The position numbers and the translations under genes were made by a program. Positions 1-9,145 of a stretch of DNA of 64,000 nt are shown here, one piece after another (within the stretch, counting starts at the first letter, position 1; each line of letters begins with the position of its first letter). The stretch is from positions 930,001 through 994,000 of the forward strand of contig NZ_WACG01000001.1 of assembly GCF_009193255.1 (NCBI RefSeq). Reading direction: 5' to 3'. This DNA is from Arthrobacter koreensis (GTDB lineage: Bacteria > Actinomycetota > Actinomycetes > Actinomycetales > Micrococcaceae). The notes beneath the pieces are model-generated. The model saw only the letters and a list, made by a program, of their open reading frames with translations. It was not told the origin of the DNA and made no database searches.

Positions 1-695
1 TGGACGCCGCGGAACTCCGCGAGTCGGCCCTCGCGGCCTACCGCGCGGGGTGGCCGATCGCCATGCACGCCATTGGCGACGCTGCAGTGGATCACGCCAT
101 CAGCATCATTGTTGAGGCCCAGGAATCCTACGGACCCAACTGTTTCCCCAACCGGATCGAGCATGGCGGCGTGGTCCGGCCGGAACAGCTGGACCGGATT
201 GCGGAGGCGGGAATCGTCCTGGTTCCGCAGCCGCACTTCATCACTGAATTCGGCGACGGCATGGCCGAACTGCTTGGCCCTGCCCGCACCGGGCTTTCCT
301 ACCCGGCTGCCGGACTGCTGCGCCGCGGCGCCGTCCTGCCGGGCAGTTCCGACCGTCCGGTTTCCAACGGTCGGCCGCTGGATGTCATGCAGTCCTTCGT
401 GGAACGGCTGACTCCTGCGGGTATGGCGTACGGGCCCGCGGAACGGATCACCGCCGAGCAGGCTCTGGCGGCCTACACCACCGGCTCCGCTGCAGCCACC
501 GGTACGTCCCGGGAAAAGGGAAGCCTCTCCCCCGGGCTCCTCGCGGACCTGGTTTTCCTGGACCAGGATCCCACGACTGTTGATTCCTCCCGGATCGGGA
601 CCACCCGGGTTTTGGGCACCATGGTGGGCGGCGAACTCCGTTTTCTCCATCCGGACCTCCCCATTTTCCCCACTTCAGCGAAGGACAATCGATGA
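1..695 (+). CDS. Amidohydrolase, YtcJ-like (5' end outside window)
   Basis: About 230 C-terminal residues of a metal-dependent amidohydrolase are visible; the reading frame (codons from base 3) is open to the left edge. The motif HAIGDAAVD followed by RIEHGG is typical of the YtcJ/imidazolonepropionase-like branch and supplies metal-binding histidines. The end of the barrel (SSDRPV, then a TGSAAATG region) matches the usual C-terminus, where an acidic ligand and the small composite domain sit. The stop overlaps the start of the next gene (ATGA), so it is co-transcribed with an amidase, suggesting hydrolysis of an amide or carbamoyl compound. The substrate is unknown. I am sure of the superfamily, not of the reaction. 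Confidence 0.85.
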   Translation, partial: DAAELRESALAAYRAGWPIAMHAIGDAAVDHAISIIVEAQESYGPNCFPNRIEHGGVVRPEQLDRIAEAGIVLVPQPHFITEFGDGMAELLGPARTGLSYPAAGLLRRGAVLPGSSDRPVSNGRPLDVMQSFVERLTPAGMAYGPAERITAEQALAAYTTGSAAATGTSREKGSLSPGLLADLVFLDQDPTTVDSSRIGTTRVLGTMVGGELRFLHPDLPIFPTSAKDNR

Positions 696-1939
696 GCACC
701 AGCAACTCCAGTTTCCTGGCGGATTTCGCCGTCATGTCCAGCTTCGGCGCAACTGCGGGAGGCGGCGTCGACCGCCAGGCAGGAACACCGGAGGACCATG
801 CCGTCCGCGCCTGGTTCAGCACCTGGCTCGCTGAACACGGCCTCACCGAGGCCGTTGATTCGGCCGGCAACCAGTTCGGGCTGGTGGAACTCGTGCCCGG
901 AGCGCCGTGGGTCCTGCTCGGCTCGCACCTTGATTCGCAGCCGCTGGCCGGACGGTACGACGGCGCTTACGGAGTACTGGCGGCCGCTCACGCAGTGGTT
1001 CGGGCAGCAGCCGCCGCGGAGGCAGGTGAACTGGCCCCGGCCTTCAACCTTGCAGTAGTGAACTGGTTCAATGAGGAAGGCAGCCGCTTCACCCCCAGCA
1101 TGATGGGCAGCGGCGTCTTCACGGGAAAGCTGTCCCTTGAAACAGCCCGTGCCACCGCGGACCTGGCCGGCACCACCGTGGCCGAGGCACTGGGCAGTCC
1201 GTCCGCGGCGGGTACTGCCCCGGCCCTGGACTCCGTTGCGCGGTATGCCGAGATCCACATTGAGCAGGGCCGCATCCTCGAGGAAACCGGCACCCAGGTG
1301 GGCATCGTGGATAAGACCTGGGCAGCGGCGAAGTACCAGGTCACGGTGGACGGGGACCAGTCCCACACCGGGTCCACGCGGATGGTTGACCGGAGGGACG
1401 CCCTGTACGGAGCGGCGCTGGTCATCGCCGCCGCCCGGGACCTCACCGAAGAGTTCGAGCCGGGCCTGCTGCACAGTTCAGTGTCCCAGCTGCAGGTGCT
1501 GCCCAACTCTCCGGTGACGATCGCCCGCCAGGTGGTTATGAACCTGGACCTGCGTTCACCGGACGAATCCGTCCTCGCCCGCGCCATGGACCTGCTGGAC
1601 AAGCGCATTGCCGAAGCCGAGTCCCGGTCCCGGACCGGGGTCTCCCTGGCACTGACCCACCAGTGGGGCCTGAACCCTTACCAGCCGGCCGGCGTCCGGC
1701 TGGGCCGCGCCGCCGCAGACGCGCTGGGCTTCACTCACAGGGACATCATGACCGTGGCGGGGCACGACTCCACCAACCTCAAGGACCATGTCCCCACCGT
1801 GATGCTGTTCGTGCCCAGTGTGGAAGGCATCTCACACAACGAAGCCGAGTTCACCCGCGATGAGGACGCCGTGCGCGGCGTCGAGCTCCTCACCGAGGTG
1901 GCACTGCGCCTGGTTCGCGGAGATTCGGTGGAAGACTAG
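692..1939 (+). CDS. Hydantoinase/carbamoylase-family amidase (M20)
   Basis: The 415-residue product has the hallmarks of N-carbamoyl-amino-acid hydrolases and allantoate amidohydrolases. Near residue 73 GSHLDSQ and RYDGAYG give the first metal ligands, WFNEEGSRF gives the acidic pair, AEIHIEQG another histidine, and AGHDSTNL plus SHNEAEF the C-terminal ligands; SHTGSTRM lies in the dimerisation domain. Expected action is cytoplasmic cleavage of an N-carbamoyl or amide bond using two divalent metals. The start overlaps the upstream amidohydrolase stop by 4 bases, so translation is coupled. Alternatives within the family are ureidoglycolate or beta-ureidopropionate hydrolase, which motifs alone cannot separate. 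Confidence 0.88.
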   Translation: MSTSNSSFLADFAVMSSFGATAGGGVDRQAGTPEDHAVRAWFSTWLAEHGLTEAVDSAGNQFGLVELVPGAPWVLLGSHLDSQPLAGRYDGAYGVLAAAHAVVRAAAAAEAGELAPAFNLAVVNWFNEEGSRFTPSMMGSGVFTGKLSLETARATADLAGTTVAEALGSPSAAGTAPALDSVARYAEIHIEQGRILEETGTQVGIVDKTWAAAKYQVTVDGDQSHTGSTRMVDRRDALYGAALVIAAARDLTEEFEPGLLHSSVSQLQVLPNSPVTIARQVVMNLDLRSPDESVLARAMDLLDKRIAEAESRSRTGVSLALTHQWGLNPYQPAGVRLGRAAADALGFTHRDIMTVAGHDSTNLKDHVPTVMLFVPSVEGISHNEAEFTRDEDAVRGVELLTEVALRLVRGDSVED

Positions 1940-1945
1940 CCCGGC

Positions 1946-1980
1946 CCGGGCCCGGGTCCCTTCTGGGGCTCCGGGCCCGG
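1946..1980 (+). terminator. GC-rich hairpin after the amidase gene
   Basis: A perfect 10-bp stem (CCGGGCCCGG at 1946-1955 and again, self-complementary, at 1971-1980) starts 7 bases after the amidase stop. It has inner TCCC/GGGG pairing but no T-run. The right arm runs into the left 32-bp repeat at 1976. Confidence 0.55.
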
Positions 1981-2007
1981 CGCGTAGACTCGCAGGCACC
2001 GCCAGCG
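1976..2007 (+). repeat. Left copy of 32-bp direct repeat flanking an island
   Basis: These 32 bases, with the core TAGACTCGCAGGCACC, are identical to 14798-14829. This copy contains a -10-like TAGACT at 1985-1990 pointing right, but no gene on that strand follows it. It looks like an orphaned duplicate of the promoter region of the alpha-glucosidase gene now 12.8 kb away. The flavin reductase gene ends 9 bases to its right. Confidence 0.9.
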
Positions 2008-2015
2008 CCTCTGTC

Positions 2016-3164
2016 TCAGACCGCCCCGCCCCTGCTGGCGATGGCCAGCCGGGCAAAGTGCTTCGCCTGTTCCGTATAGGCGCGCACTGCGTCTATGGCA
2101 GCATCCGTTTCACCTGTCCGGAGAGCCTCCGCCAGCCGGCTCAGCTCTGCATGGTCCAGGAGATCCCGCCAATCCGTGTCATCCCACGCTTCGGTCCACA
2201 CTCCCGCGATGCTTAGCCTCCGGTAGGACTCAAGCAGCTGGGAGGACCCCGATGCCCGCACCAATGACTGGTGGAACCGGGAATGCAGCTCGAGGAAATC
2301 CCTCAACGATCCGTCTGCCGAGCAGCGGATGCCCTCCATGTCCTTTGTCAGCTGCAAGAGCGTCTCAAGCAGGCCTTCGTCGAATCCCTGTGCGCGGCTT
2401 GCGATGACACCAGCCTCGATCATGGCTCGTCCCTCGTAGAGTCCGTCACTAAGTTCCGCTGTTATTGGAGTGACATGGAAGGCGCCACTGTCCGAGCGGG
2501 ACACGAGTCCTTCGGTTGTGAGCTTCACCAATGAGTTGAAGACGTCATCAGGCTCCGCGCCGAGCGCCCTCACCAGGTTATGGATCTCCAGTTCGCCGCC
2601 GCTGGGCGTAGAGCGGGAGAGAACCCATCTCCGGACCTTCCGGTACGTATCCAGCTCACGGACGCTCTCAAGCCGTCCGAATGCTCCCCGATAGTAGGCC
2701 AGTGGATTACCTGATGCCGCACGGGCGTCCACAACCTGTCCGAAGAACACCGTGTGGCTTCCTCCCTGAGGCGCTTCCGTTACGACGCAGGTGATGGTCG
2801 CCAGCACGTCTTCCAGCACAGGTACGCCGTCATGCTCCGAGACCGTGTATCCGACACCGGAGAACTTGTCCGCACCTTTCCTGCCGAACCGCAGTGCCAG
2901 GTCTTCCTGGTGGTCGGCGAGGATGTTGATGACATAGATCCCTGCCGCCCTTACCGCGTCATGAGTGCTGCTGCTGCGGTTCAGGCACATCAGCATCATG
3001 GGCGGGTCCATGGACAGGGAACTCACGGCTGACGCCGTCGTACCGTACAGCCGGCCGTCATGCGACGTGGTGATAACTGTGACTCCGCTGGCGAAGTGCC
3101 CTACGACCCGCCGAAACATGTCCTGGTCAAATCCCGGTATGGGAAGCAGGTCCTGAGTGTTCAT
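2016..3164 (-). CDS. Flavin reductase fused to GntR/FCD-type module
   Basis: The 382-residue product joins two parts. Residues about 10-165 are a flavin reductase-like FMN-binding domain (FASGVTVITT, GTTASAVSSLS, PPMMLMCLN, GSHTVFFGQV) that should supply reduced FMN using NAD(P)H. Residues about 175-240 form a winged-helix region (LVRALGAEPDDVF, then TTEGLVSR) and the rest looks like an FCD ligand-binding domain of GntR regulators. I chose the ATG at 3164 because GGAGCT precedes it and it lies 4 bases after the upstream monooxygenase stop; a longer frame upstream has no support. It presumably serves the adjacent two-component monooxygenase and may also sense its own redox or ligand state. Confidence 0.85.
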   Translation of the reverse strand: MNTQDLLPIPGFDQDMFRRVVGHFASGVTVITTSHDGRLYGTTASAVSSLSMDPPMMLMCLNRSSSTHDAVRAAGIYVINILADHQEDLALRFGRKGADKFSGVGYTVSEHDGVPVLEDVLATITCVVTEAPQGGSHTVFFGQVVDARAASGNPLAYYRGAFGRLESVRELDTYRKVRRWVLSRSTPSGGELEIHNLVRALGAEPDDVFNSLVKLTTEGLVSRSDSGAFHVTPITAELSDGLYEGRAMIEAGVIASRAQGFDEGLLETLLQLTKDMEGIRCSADGSLRDFLELHSRFHQSLVRASGSSQLLESYRRLSIAGVWTEAWDDTDWRDLLDHAELSRLAEALRTGETDAAIDAVRAYTEQAKHFARLAIASRGGAV

Positions 3165-3168
3165 CCCG

Positions 3169-4497
3169 TTAGCTCCACTCAGTCGAAGGCCGGTCGAGCT
3201 TAAGGTTTTCCCGCAACGTCGATCCTTCGTACTCGCTGCGGAAGTACCCCCGTTCCTGGAGCGCCGGAACCAGCTTCCGGCAGATCGCCTCAAATCCTCC
3301 CGGGTTGAAGGGAGAGTTCAGATTGAAACCGTCGCACGCTTCGGAGGTGAACCAGTCGATCATGACTTCGGCCACCTGGTCCGCTGTGCCGACCATCCAC
3401 ATGTGGCCGGTGGAGCGGGCGCGGTCCACAATCAATTCCCGTAGCGTCATCCCCTCTTCCACACTCTTTCGCCGGAAAATCTGGTAACGGCTGCCCATGG
3501 CCGGGTCGTCTGAGAAGCGCTCCGCCGGAATCTGTTCGTCGAACCCAATATCGTCCAAACGAATCTTCAGATCACCGCCGATTTGCCTGCGTCCTGCGTC
3601 GAGGTCCAGCAGGCCGGCCAACTCATCGGCCAGGCCCTGCGCCTCAGCAACCGTATCGGCAATGATGGGCAGGATCCCGGGAATGATCTTGACCGAGTCT
3701 GCCTTCCTGCCGCGGCTCTCTGCCAAGGAGCGCATCCTGGCGTAGAAGTCCTGGGCAAGATTCTTGCGAGGCTGCGCGGTGTAGATAACGTCTGCTACGG
3801 ATGACCCCAAGTCCATTCCTGGGCCCGAGGAACCTGCCTGGACCAGTACCGGACGGCCCTGCGGTGGTCTTGGCATGTTGATCGGGCCTTCGACCGTGAA
3901 GTATCTGCCTTCGTGATGGATCCTGCGCAGGCGCGCTGAGTCCACCCACCGCCCGTTCTCCCGGTCGGCCATGACGGCGTCGTCCGCCCAGCTGTCCCAG
4001 AGCCTGGTCACGACGTCGACGAACTCCGTGGCCCGCTCATACCGCTGGACGGGGTCCGGTGCTTCCCCTCCCCCGAAGTTGGAGAAACCGTCCTTTGATG
4101 TCACGATGTTCCACCCCGCACGACCGCCGGACATGTGGTCCAGGCCCGCGAACTGGCGGGCTGCGTTGTATGGCTCTGCAAAGGAGGTTGACATCGTGCC
4201 GATGAGGCCGATGTTGCTGGTCCGCGCCGCCAAAGCGGAAAGAACACTGATGGGTTCGTAGAACCCGTTCATCATGATGTCGTCACGGAAAAGGTTGTTT
4301 GCGTGGACGATGTCCCCGAAGAAGACCGCATCCAGCTTCGCTTCCTCGGCCATCTGCGTCAGGTCCGCGACGAAATCGAGGTTCCCCAGTTCCTCGGCCC
4401 GGCTTCCGGGCCTCCGCCACGCGTCCCGGTGGTACCCCGCCGGGAGCATAAAGGTCGTCAGCACCATATGGTCCGGTTGCATGTTCTTTTGGCTCAT
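3169..4497 (-). CDS. LLM-class FMN-dependent monooxygenase (NtaA/SnaA/DszA-type)
   Basis: This 442-residue protein fits the long flavin-dependent monooxygenases that use free reduced FMN from a partner reductase. FMLPAGYHRDAWRRPG at the N-terminus, DAVFFGDIVH, RTSNIGLIGTMSTSF, GRAGWNIVTS and a long middle insertion are typical of the nitrilotriacetate/EDTA/dibenzothiophene-sulfone branch. Members cleave C-N or C-S bonds or hydroxylate nearby carbons with O2. The gene sits 2 bases after the hydrolase stop and 4 bases before the flavin reductase start, so reductase and oxygenase are made together. The true substrate cannot be read from sequence; candidates are tertiary amines, sulfones or related xenobiotics. 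Confidence 0.9.
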   Translation of the reverse strand: MSQKNMQPDHMVLTTFMLPAGYHRDAWRRPGSRAEELGNLDFVADLTQMAEEAKLDAVFFGDIVHANNLFRDDIMMNGFYEPISVLSALAARTSNIGLIGTMSTSFAEPYNAARQFAGLDHMSGGRAGWNIVTSKDGFSNFGGGEAPDPVQRYERATEFVDVVTRLWDSWADDAVMADRENGRWVDSARLRRIHHEGRYFTVEGPINMPRPPQGRPVLVQAGSSGPGMDLGSSVADVIYTAQPRKNLAQDFYARMRSLAESRGRKADSVKIIPGILPIIADTVAEAQGLADELAGLLDLDAGRRQIGGDLKIRLDDIGFDEQIPAERFSDDPAMGSRYQIFRRKSVEEGMTLRELIVDRARSTGHMWMVGTADQVAEVMIDWFTSEACDGFNLNSPFNPGGFEAICRKLVPALQERGYFRSEYEGSTLRENLKLDRPSTEWS

Positions 4498-4499
4498 GG

Positions 4500-6209
4500 C
4501 TACACCTCATCGTTGGTTGGTTGCGGGGATGGGTTCGCGCTGCCCTGCGCGGGTTGGAAAAGTGGTAGGGCCAGGTAGGTCTCAGCGCCCGGCCCACTGT
4601 GCACGGTCCAGGTGCCCTTGTTCCTCAGGTCCGCATGCCTGATGACCGGAGAGTTTAGATCCGGGTCCCGGTGGACAAAGTCGTGGCCCAGAATGGAGAG
4701 CACCAGTTTCTCCCCTTGGTCGAAGTGCACCCCGGAGGGCCAGACTTCGACATCCAGGGCCCGGGGCTCGCCGGGGATCAGCGGTTCCTCTGCAAGGTGC
4801 AGGTGCACGGGCCGCAGCTCGGTGGACCGTTCTTCATCCAGCGGCTGATGGCTGGCGCGCAGCCATCCCAGCGCGACGGGACCGTCGTCGAATAGCGCAT
4901 TAAAGGCGAACCGCACTTCGGCGCCGTCTCGCGCGAACTTCCGAACCGCCACGAAGATATCCGCATCCTCTGCATCGTTGGCCCGCAGGAAAAGCCGAAG
5001 CCGCATCGGGCCCACCAGGTCGGCCGGTTCCTGGAAGACGTACTCCAGGTCCAGACTCTCCGCCATCGGGTCGAAGGTGACCTGGCTTGATGCAGCCGGC
5101 GCCGGGGTAGCAAGTGTGCGTTCCTCCAGCCCTGCGTACAGGCGCACGGCTTGTGTATCGGGAACCGGCCAGAAAATGTCGCTGCGGATGCGCATGGTTT
5201 CCGCGGTATCCAGGACTTCCAACTGCACCTGCGGCCAGGAGAGCGGTCCCGGACCGTTGTCGAGGAGGTAGTAATCGAAGAACACCCGTTGGGCTTCCAC
5301 ATTCTCCGGGTCGTAGAAGTATCGCCACTTCTTCTGCCCATGGACCCTGAGCCATTTTTGCGGTGAGGACATCTGTGCGAAAGCCTCCAAGGTGCCGCGG
5401 GTGTGGAGTCCGTGATCGCTCCAGCTCGCCACCACGAAGGCTGGGACCTGGATGTCTCTCAGGTCGGGGTATCGGCTCTTGTAGTAGTCCGACATCAGCG
5501 GGTTGGCTGCCACGTTGGCCGCCGTGTCTTCCGTCGAGGCGAGCGAATAGCGCATGTTCCGTGAGGCACGGGGAATGAATCCCGTCTCTGGAATTCCCCC
5601 GTGATAACAGAACTCCCGGTACCAGTCGGAGAAGCACTCCCATGGACTGATGGCTTTCAGGGATGGCGGCTGCATGGCACCGGCGATGTACTGGATACCA
5701 GCCAGGTAGGAGACGCCCAGCATACCGACGCGGCCGTTGGACCAGTCCGCTCCGCCCAGCCACTCAATGGCGTCGTAGACGTCCTCGGCTTCCTGCGGTC
5801 CGTTGTGGACGCCGTTGCCCTCCGAATGCCACATGCCGCGGGGATCCACATACGCCACGGCATATCCGTTGCGGCACCAGTACCGGGGATCAGGTGCTTC
5901 GAAGCCCGTCAGCGGTGACATCCAGCCGGCTTCGATCCCTGCGGAGGGCCAAAGCATGTCCTTCTGGTTGTGCTTGCCGTACGGCCCCCAGGCAAGGAGC
6001 ACCGGCAGGTCCCTGTCCATGCCGGCGGGACGGTAGATGTCGCCGTAGATGCGGATCCCGTCCCGCAGCGGGATGGCGGTGTTGCGTTCAACGGTGAGCC
6101 CGCCCAGGTCTTCAGTGACATGTTCGAGCGGTGGAAGCGGAGGCTTCCCCTCTGCAGTTGCCGGGTCGAGGCCGGGGCAGTTGATGGGCTGCATAGTCTG
6201 GATGTTCAT
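4500..6209 (-). CDS. CocE/NonD family serine hydrolase
   Basis: The 569-residue product resembles X-Pro dipeptidyl-peptidase-like S15 hydrolases such as cocaine esterase. The nucleophile elbow GVSYLAG places Ser near residue 167. LAWGPYGKH likely forms the oxyanion side, YVDPRGMWHSEG is a family signature, and the C-terminal third is the jelly-roll domain. No signal peptide is seen, so it acts in the cytoplasm. The ATG at 6209 has GAAGGA 4 bases upstream and lies 14 bases after the ATPase stop; the longer reading overlapping the ATPase is less likely. In this operon it may cleave an ester or amide after import, before monooxygenation. Acylase or peptidase activity is an alternative. Confidence 0.88.
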   Translation of the reverse strand: MNIQTMQPINCPGLDPATAEGKPPLPPLEHVTEDLGGLTVERNTAIPLRDGIRIYGDIYRPAGMDRDLPVLLAWGPYGKHNQKDMLWPSAGIEAGWMSPLTGFEAPDPRYWCRNGYAVAYVDPRGMWHSEGNGVHNGPQEAEDVYDAIEWLGGADWSNGRVGMLGVSYLAGIQYIAGAMQPPSLKAISPWECFSDWYREFCYHGGIPETGFIPRASRNMRYSLASTEDTAANVAANPLMSDYYKSRYPDLRDIQVPAFVVASWSDHGLHTRGTLEAFAQMSSPQKWLRVHGQKKWRYFYDPENVEAQRVFFDYYLLDNGPGPLSWPQVQLEVLDTAETMRIRSDIFWPVPDTQAVRLYAGLEERTLATPAPAASSQVTFDPMAESLDLEYVFQEPADLVGPMRLRLFLRANDAEDADIFVAVRKFARDGAEVRFAFNALFDDGPVALGWLRASHQPLDEERSTELRPVHLHLAEEPLIPGEPRALDVEVWPSGVHFDQGEKLVLSILGHDFVHRDPDLNSPVIRHADLRNKGTWTVHSGPGAETYLALPLFQPAQGSANPSPQPTNDEV

Positions 6210-6223
6210 GGGGTCCTTCACGG

Positions 6224-7312
6224 CTAACGGTCCAGGATGACGAGTGATTCGGATGGCACCCACAGCTGGACACTGGTTCCCCCAAGCCGGTATGAATCGG
6301 CGTTGATGGCCGCATCTGGTACGGCTACCGTGATGCTGCGGTTTCCTGGAAGATCCACGATGACCGTCCGGGCCTCCGCTGAGAACGAGGCATCCCGGAT
6401 CCGCCCTGCCCCGGCCAGGCCCGGCTGTGCGGTTTCACCCAGGACGACGTCGGAGCTGCGGAAGGCTGCGAAGGATCCGGGTACGGTGCGGCTGGCCAGC
6501 TCGCTGGACGTCGTCCTGAGACCGCCCTCGAAGGTCGCTTCCGGAGCCCCGGATTCCTGCGTGATGCCCCGGCATTCCAGGATGTTCTCGAACCCGACGA
6601 AATCTGCAGCAAAACGGGAAACAGGTCGCCGCTGGACCTCCGAGGGGGTCCCGACCTGCTCGATCACGCCGTCCCGCATGATGATGACCCGGTCCGAGAG
6701 GGCGAGGGCCTCGTCCTGGTCATGGGTGACGTAGAGCGAGGTGTTCCCGAACTCGTCGTGCAGCCGCCGTATCTCGCTGCGCATCGCAATTCGCAGCTTG
6801 GCATCAAGGTTGGAGAGGGGCTCGTCGAAGAGCATGACTCCCTTGGCGGAGACCAGCCCCCGGGCCAGTGCAACGCGCTGCTGCTGGCCGCCGGAGAGCT
6901 CATGGGGGTAACGCTTGGCATGGGAACCCATGCCAACGGCTTCGAGGCTCGTGGCTACGCGTTCGCGGAGCTCTGCTGCCGGGGTCTTGCGGCGCTTCAG
7001 GGGGTACGCAACATTCGCGGCCACGGACATGTGCGGCCATAGGGCGTAGCTCTGGAAGACCATTCCCACTTTGCGCTTATGCGGCGGAACCATGGTCCTG
7101 GTCTCGGCATTGACGAACTCATGGCCGTCGACGGCGATGCTTCCGTGGTCCGGTGACTCCAACCCGGCGACGCAGCGTAGGGTGGTCGTCTTGCCGCAGC
7201 CGCTGGGACCGAGGAGGGTAATGAACTCGCCGGACTCAATGGAGAGGTTCAGATCCTTGAGGATCTGGTTGCCGTTGAAGGCCTTGCTGACTGAACTGAT
7301 GTTGATGCGCAT
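6224..7312 (-). CDS. ABC transporter ATP-binding protein (FbpC/PotA-type)
   Basis: The 362-residue ATPase has Walker A GPSGCGKT at residues 35-42, Q-loop glutamine near 87, signature LSGGQ at 139-143 and Walker B VMLFDE at 159-164. The roughly 120-residue C-terminal extension is consistent with a TOBE-like regulatory domain, as in iron(III), spermidine and phosphonate importers. It energises the fused permease encoded 27 bases upstream and ends 14 bases before the hydrolase gene. The neighbours are catabolic, so import of an organic substrate seems likelier than free iron. Function as an importer ATPase is nearly certain; the substrate is not. Confidence 0.93.
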   Translation of the reverse strand: MRINISSVSKAFNGNQILKDLNLSIESGEFITLLGPSGCGKTTTLRCVAGLESPDHGSIAVDGHEFVNAETRTMVPPHKRKVGMVFQSYALWPHMSVAANVAYPLKRRKTPAAELRERVATSLEAVGMGSHAKRYPHELSGGQQQRVALARGLVSAKGVMLFDEPLSNLDAKLRIAMRSEIRRLHDEFGNTSLYVTHDQDEALALSDRVIIMRDGVIEQVGTPSEVQRRPVSRFAADFVGFENILECRGITQESGAPEATFEGGLRTTSSELASRTVPGSFAAFRSSDVVLGETAQPGLAGAGRIRDASFSAEARTVIVDLPGNRSITVAVPDAAINADSYRLGGTSVQLWVPSESLVILDR

Positions 7313-7339
7313 GGTTTGTCCTCGTTCGGTTGGGAGTTC

Positions 7340-9145
7340 CTAGCGGCTTCGGGCCAACTGCTGGGCAGGGCCGGCGCTCTCGGTCGTGGGATCCGGCCCC
7401 ACGGGATCCTGCAGGTCCGCCGGCGTCCCCCCGCCAGGCCCTTTCCCGGCCCTTTGCTCCGGCCGGGTCAGTGCCAGCAGGCGGCCGGCGAGGTAGGCGG
7501 TGCCGGCCACGACGAGGAAGCTCGCGATGAGCAGCAGGGCAGCCGCCGCGGCGATCGGGGCTTTTCCTTCCACGTAGCGGCTGTAGATCTGCACAGATAG
7601 ATAGTCGGCGCCCGCGGTCGAAAGCAGGAGCGGGATGGAGAGCACACCACTGATGACCACGAAGCAGAGCAACCAGCCGCTGACGAGGCTGGGCAGCATC
7701 AGGCGGATGATGATGTCCCAGATCGCACGGTACTTGGAGGCACCGGAGACCCAGGCCGCTTCTTCCAGCGACTTCGGTATCTGTGCCATCGCCGCGGTGG
7801 CGGTCCGGCTTGCCAGCGGGATCGTCGCCACGAACAGCGCAAAGACCATCAGGACCGGTGTCCCGTAGAACGTGGAGAGGAACGGCAGGCCCAGGAACAG
7901 CCAGAGCACACCGAGTGCCAGGATGAGCCCCGGCATTGCCAGCCCCAGCCACTGGCTGTATTCGATGAACCGGGACAGCACCCCACCCTTGAAACGTGCA
8001 GCCCAGGCGAAGGCCGTGGCCGCCAACACAGCGAGCAAAGCTCCCAGCATGGCGGTTCCCATGGTGTTCCAGTACCCGGAGACCATCCGGCGGTTAGTCA
8101 GTACTTCTTCATAGTTGTCGAAGGAGAAGCCCTCGCTGGCGCCCAGGAACGGGGAGAGCGACACACGGATCAGTTGAACCATTGGAAGGATGATCGTGAT
8201 GGCTGCGAAGCCCAGCACGAGTGCGGAAAACAGCCAGCGCCATGGACCGATGTCCCGGCGCAGGGCCCGCGATTCCTTCCCTCCGATGGTGACGAAGGAC
8301 CGGCGCCCGAGGACCTTGATCTGGATGAACACGAGCACCATCAGCACCACCATGAGGAGCACGGAAATGCTGCTGGCCTGCGCGAAAAGCGGGCCGGTCG
8401 AATTGGACAAATAGGCGTAGATCTCGGTGGGAATCACGAAGATGCCCGCGGGTACGCCCAGGATCTGTGGCGCATCGAAGGATTCCAGGAAGAGGACGAA
8501 GCCCAGGATCATGGCGCCGGTGATGGCCGGAGCCATGATCGGGAGTTCGATCTGGAAGAACGTCCTGACCGGCCCCGCACCGCTGAGCCGGGCTGCTTCG
8601 TCAAGGGAACGATCCATGGCCAGGAACGGGCCCAGCAGCAGGAAGAACTGCAGCGCGATTAGGCGCAGGGAGGAGACGAACACAATCCCCCACCAGGACT
8701 CCATATTGAAGATCCGTCCGGCTTCACCGAAAGCTCCGGTCATCAGCTGGTTCAACAGACCGACGTTCTGGTTTCCGAGCAGGCCCCAGGCGATCGCAAA
8801 GAACAGGCCCGGCGTGGCAATGACAATGAACATGATGACCGGGATGGCCTGCCGGAAGACCGTGTTCGTCTTGGCGTAGATAGTGGCGAAGAGCAACGCG
8901 AAGAAGGTCGACAGCACGATCGTCGCCAGGCCCATCAGCACTGTCTGGATTATGACTGAATGGGTGTCTGTAGAGCGCAGCACTTCCCAGAACATTTCCG
9001 CGGTGTAGGAGCCGCTGGAACCGAACATCTGTGTCTTGAAGGCACCCTGGACCACCATGGTGGCGGGGCCGACGAAACAGACGAAACAGACGATCGCAAT
9101 GACCCACTGGGGGTTGCCGGTAAAGGCCCTCCACCCTTTCAGCAT
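7340..9145 (-). CDS. ABC transporter fused permease (FbpB-type)
   Basis: This 601-residue membrane protein carries two tandem MetI-like permease halves, about 12 membrane segments in all. Each half has an EAA-type loop: DEAARLSGAGPVRTF in the first half and EEAAWVSGASKYRAI in the second. The double-length layout is typical of iron(III) and 2-aminoethylphosphonate importers. The ATG at 9145 overlaps the SnoaL-like gene by 7 bases. The C-terminal tail after the last helix is hydrophilic and proline/glycine-rich. A short VCFVCFVG repeat in the first helix comes from a 9-base tandem repeat near 9072. With the lipoprotein and the ATPase it completes one import system. Confidence 0.92.
   Translation of the reverse strand: MLKGWRAFTGNPQWVIAIVCFVCFVGPATMVVQGAFKTQMFGSSGSYTAEMFWEVLRSTDTHSVIIQTVLMGLATIVLSTFFALLFATIYAKTNTVFRQAIPVIMFIVIATPGLFFAIAWGLLGNQNVGLLNQLMTGAFGEAGRIFNMESWWGIVFVSSLRLIALQFFLLLGPFLAMDRSLDEAARLSGAGPVRTFFQIELPIMAPAITGAMILGFVLFLESFDAPQILGVPAGIFVIPTEIYAYLSNSTGPLFAQASSISVLLMVVLMVLVFIQIKVLGRRSFVTIGGKESRALRRDIGPWRWLFSALVLGFAAITIILPMVQLIRVSLSPFLGASEGFSFDNYEEVLTNRRMVSGYWNTMGTAMLGALLAVLAATAFAWAARFKGGVLSRFIEYSQWLGLAMPGLILALGVLWLFLGLPFLSTFYGTPVLMVFALFVATIPLASRTATAAMAQIPKSLEEAAWVSGASKYRAIWDIIIRLMLPSLVSGWLLCFVVISGVLSIPLLLSTAGADYLSVQIYSRYVEGKAPIAAAAALLLIASFLVVAGTAYLAGRLLALTRPEQRAGKGPGGGTPADLQDPVGPDPTTESAGPAQQLARSR

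Noticed and set aside
473-1474. A 333-codon open frame on the minus strand opposite the amidase gene
   Set aside because: It is antisense to a gene with clear catalytic motifs, has biased composition typical of shadow frames in high-GC DNA and no start signal.
9072-9093. Tandem 9-base repeat in the permease gene
   Set aside because: It encodes VCFVCFV in a membrane helix and keeps frame; it is minor and has no sign of regulatory use.
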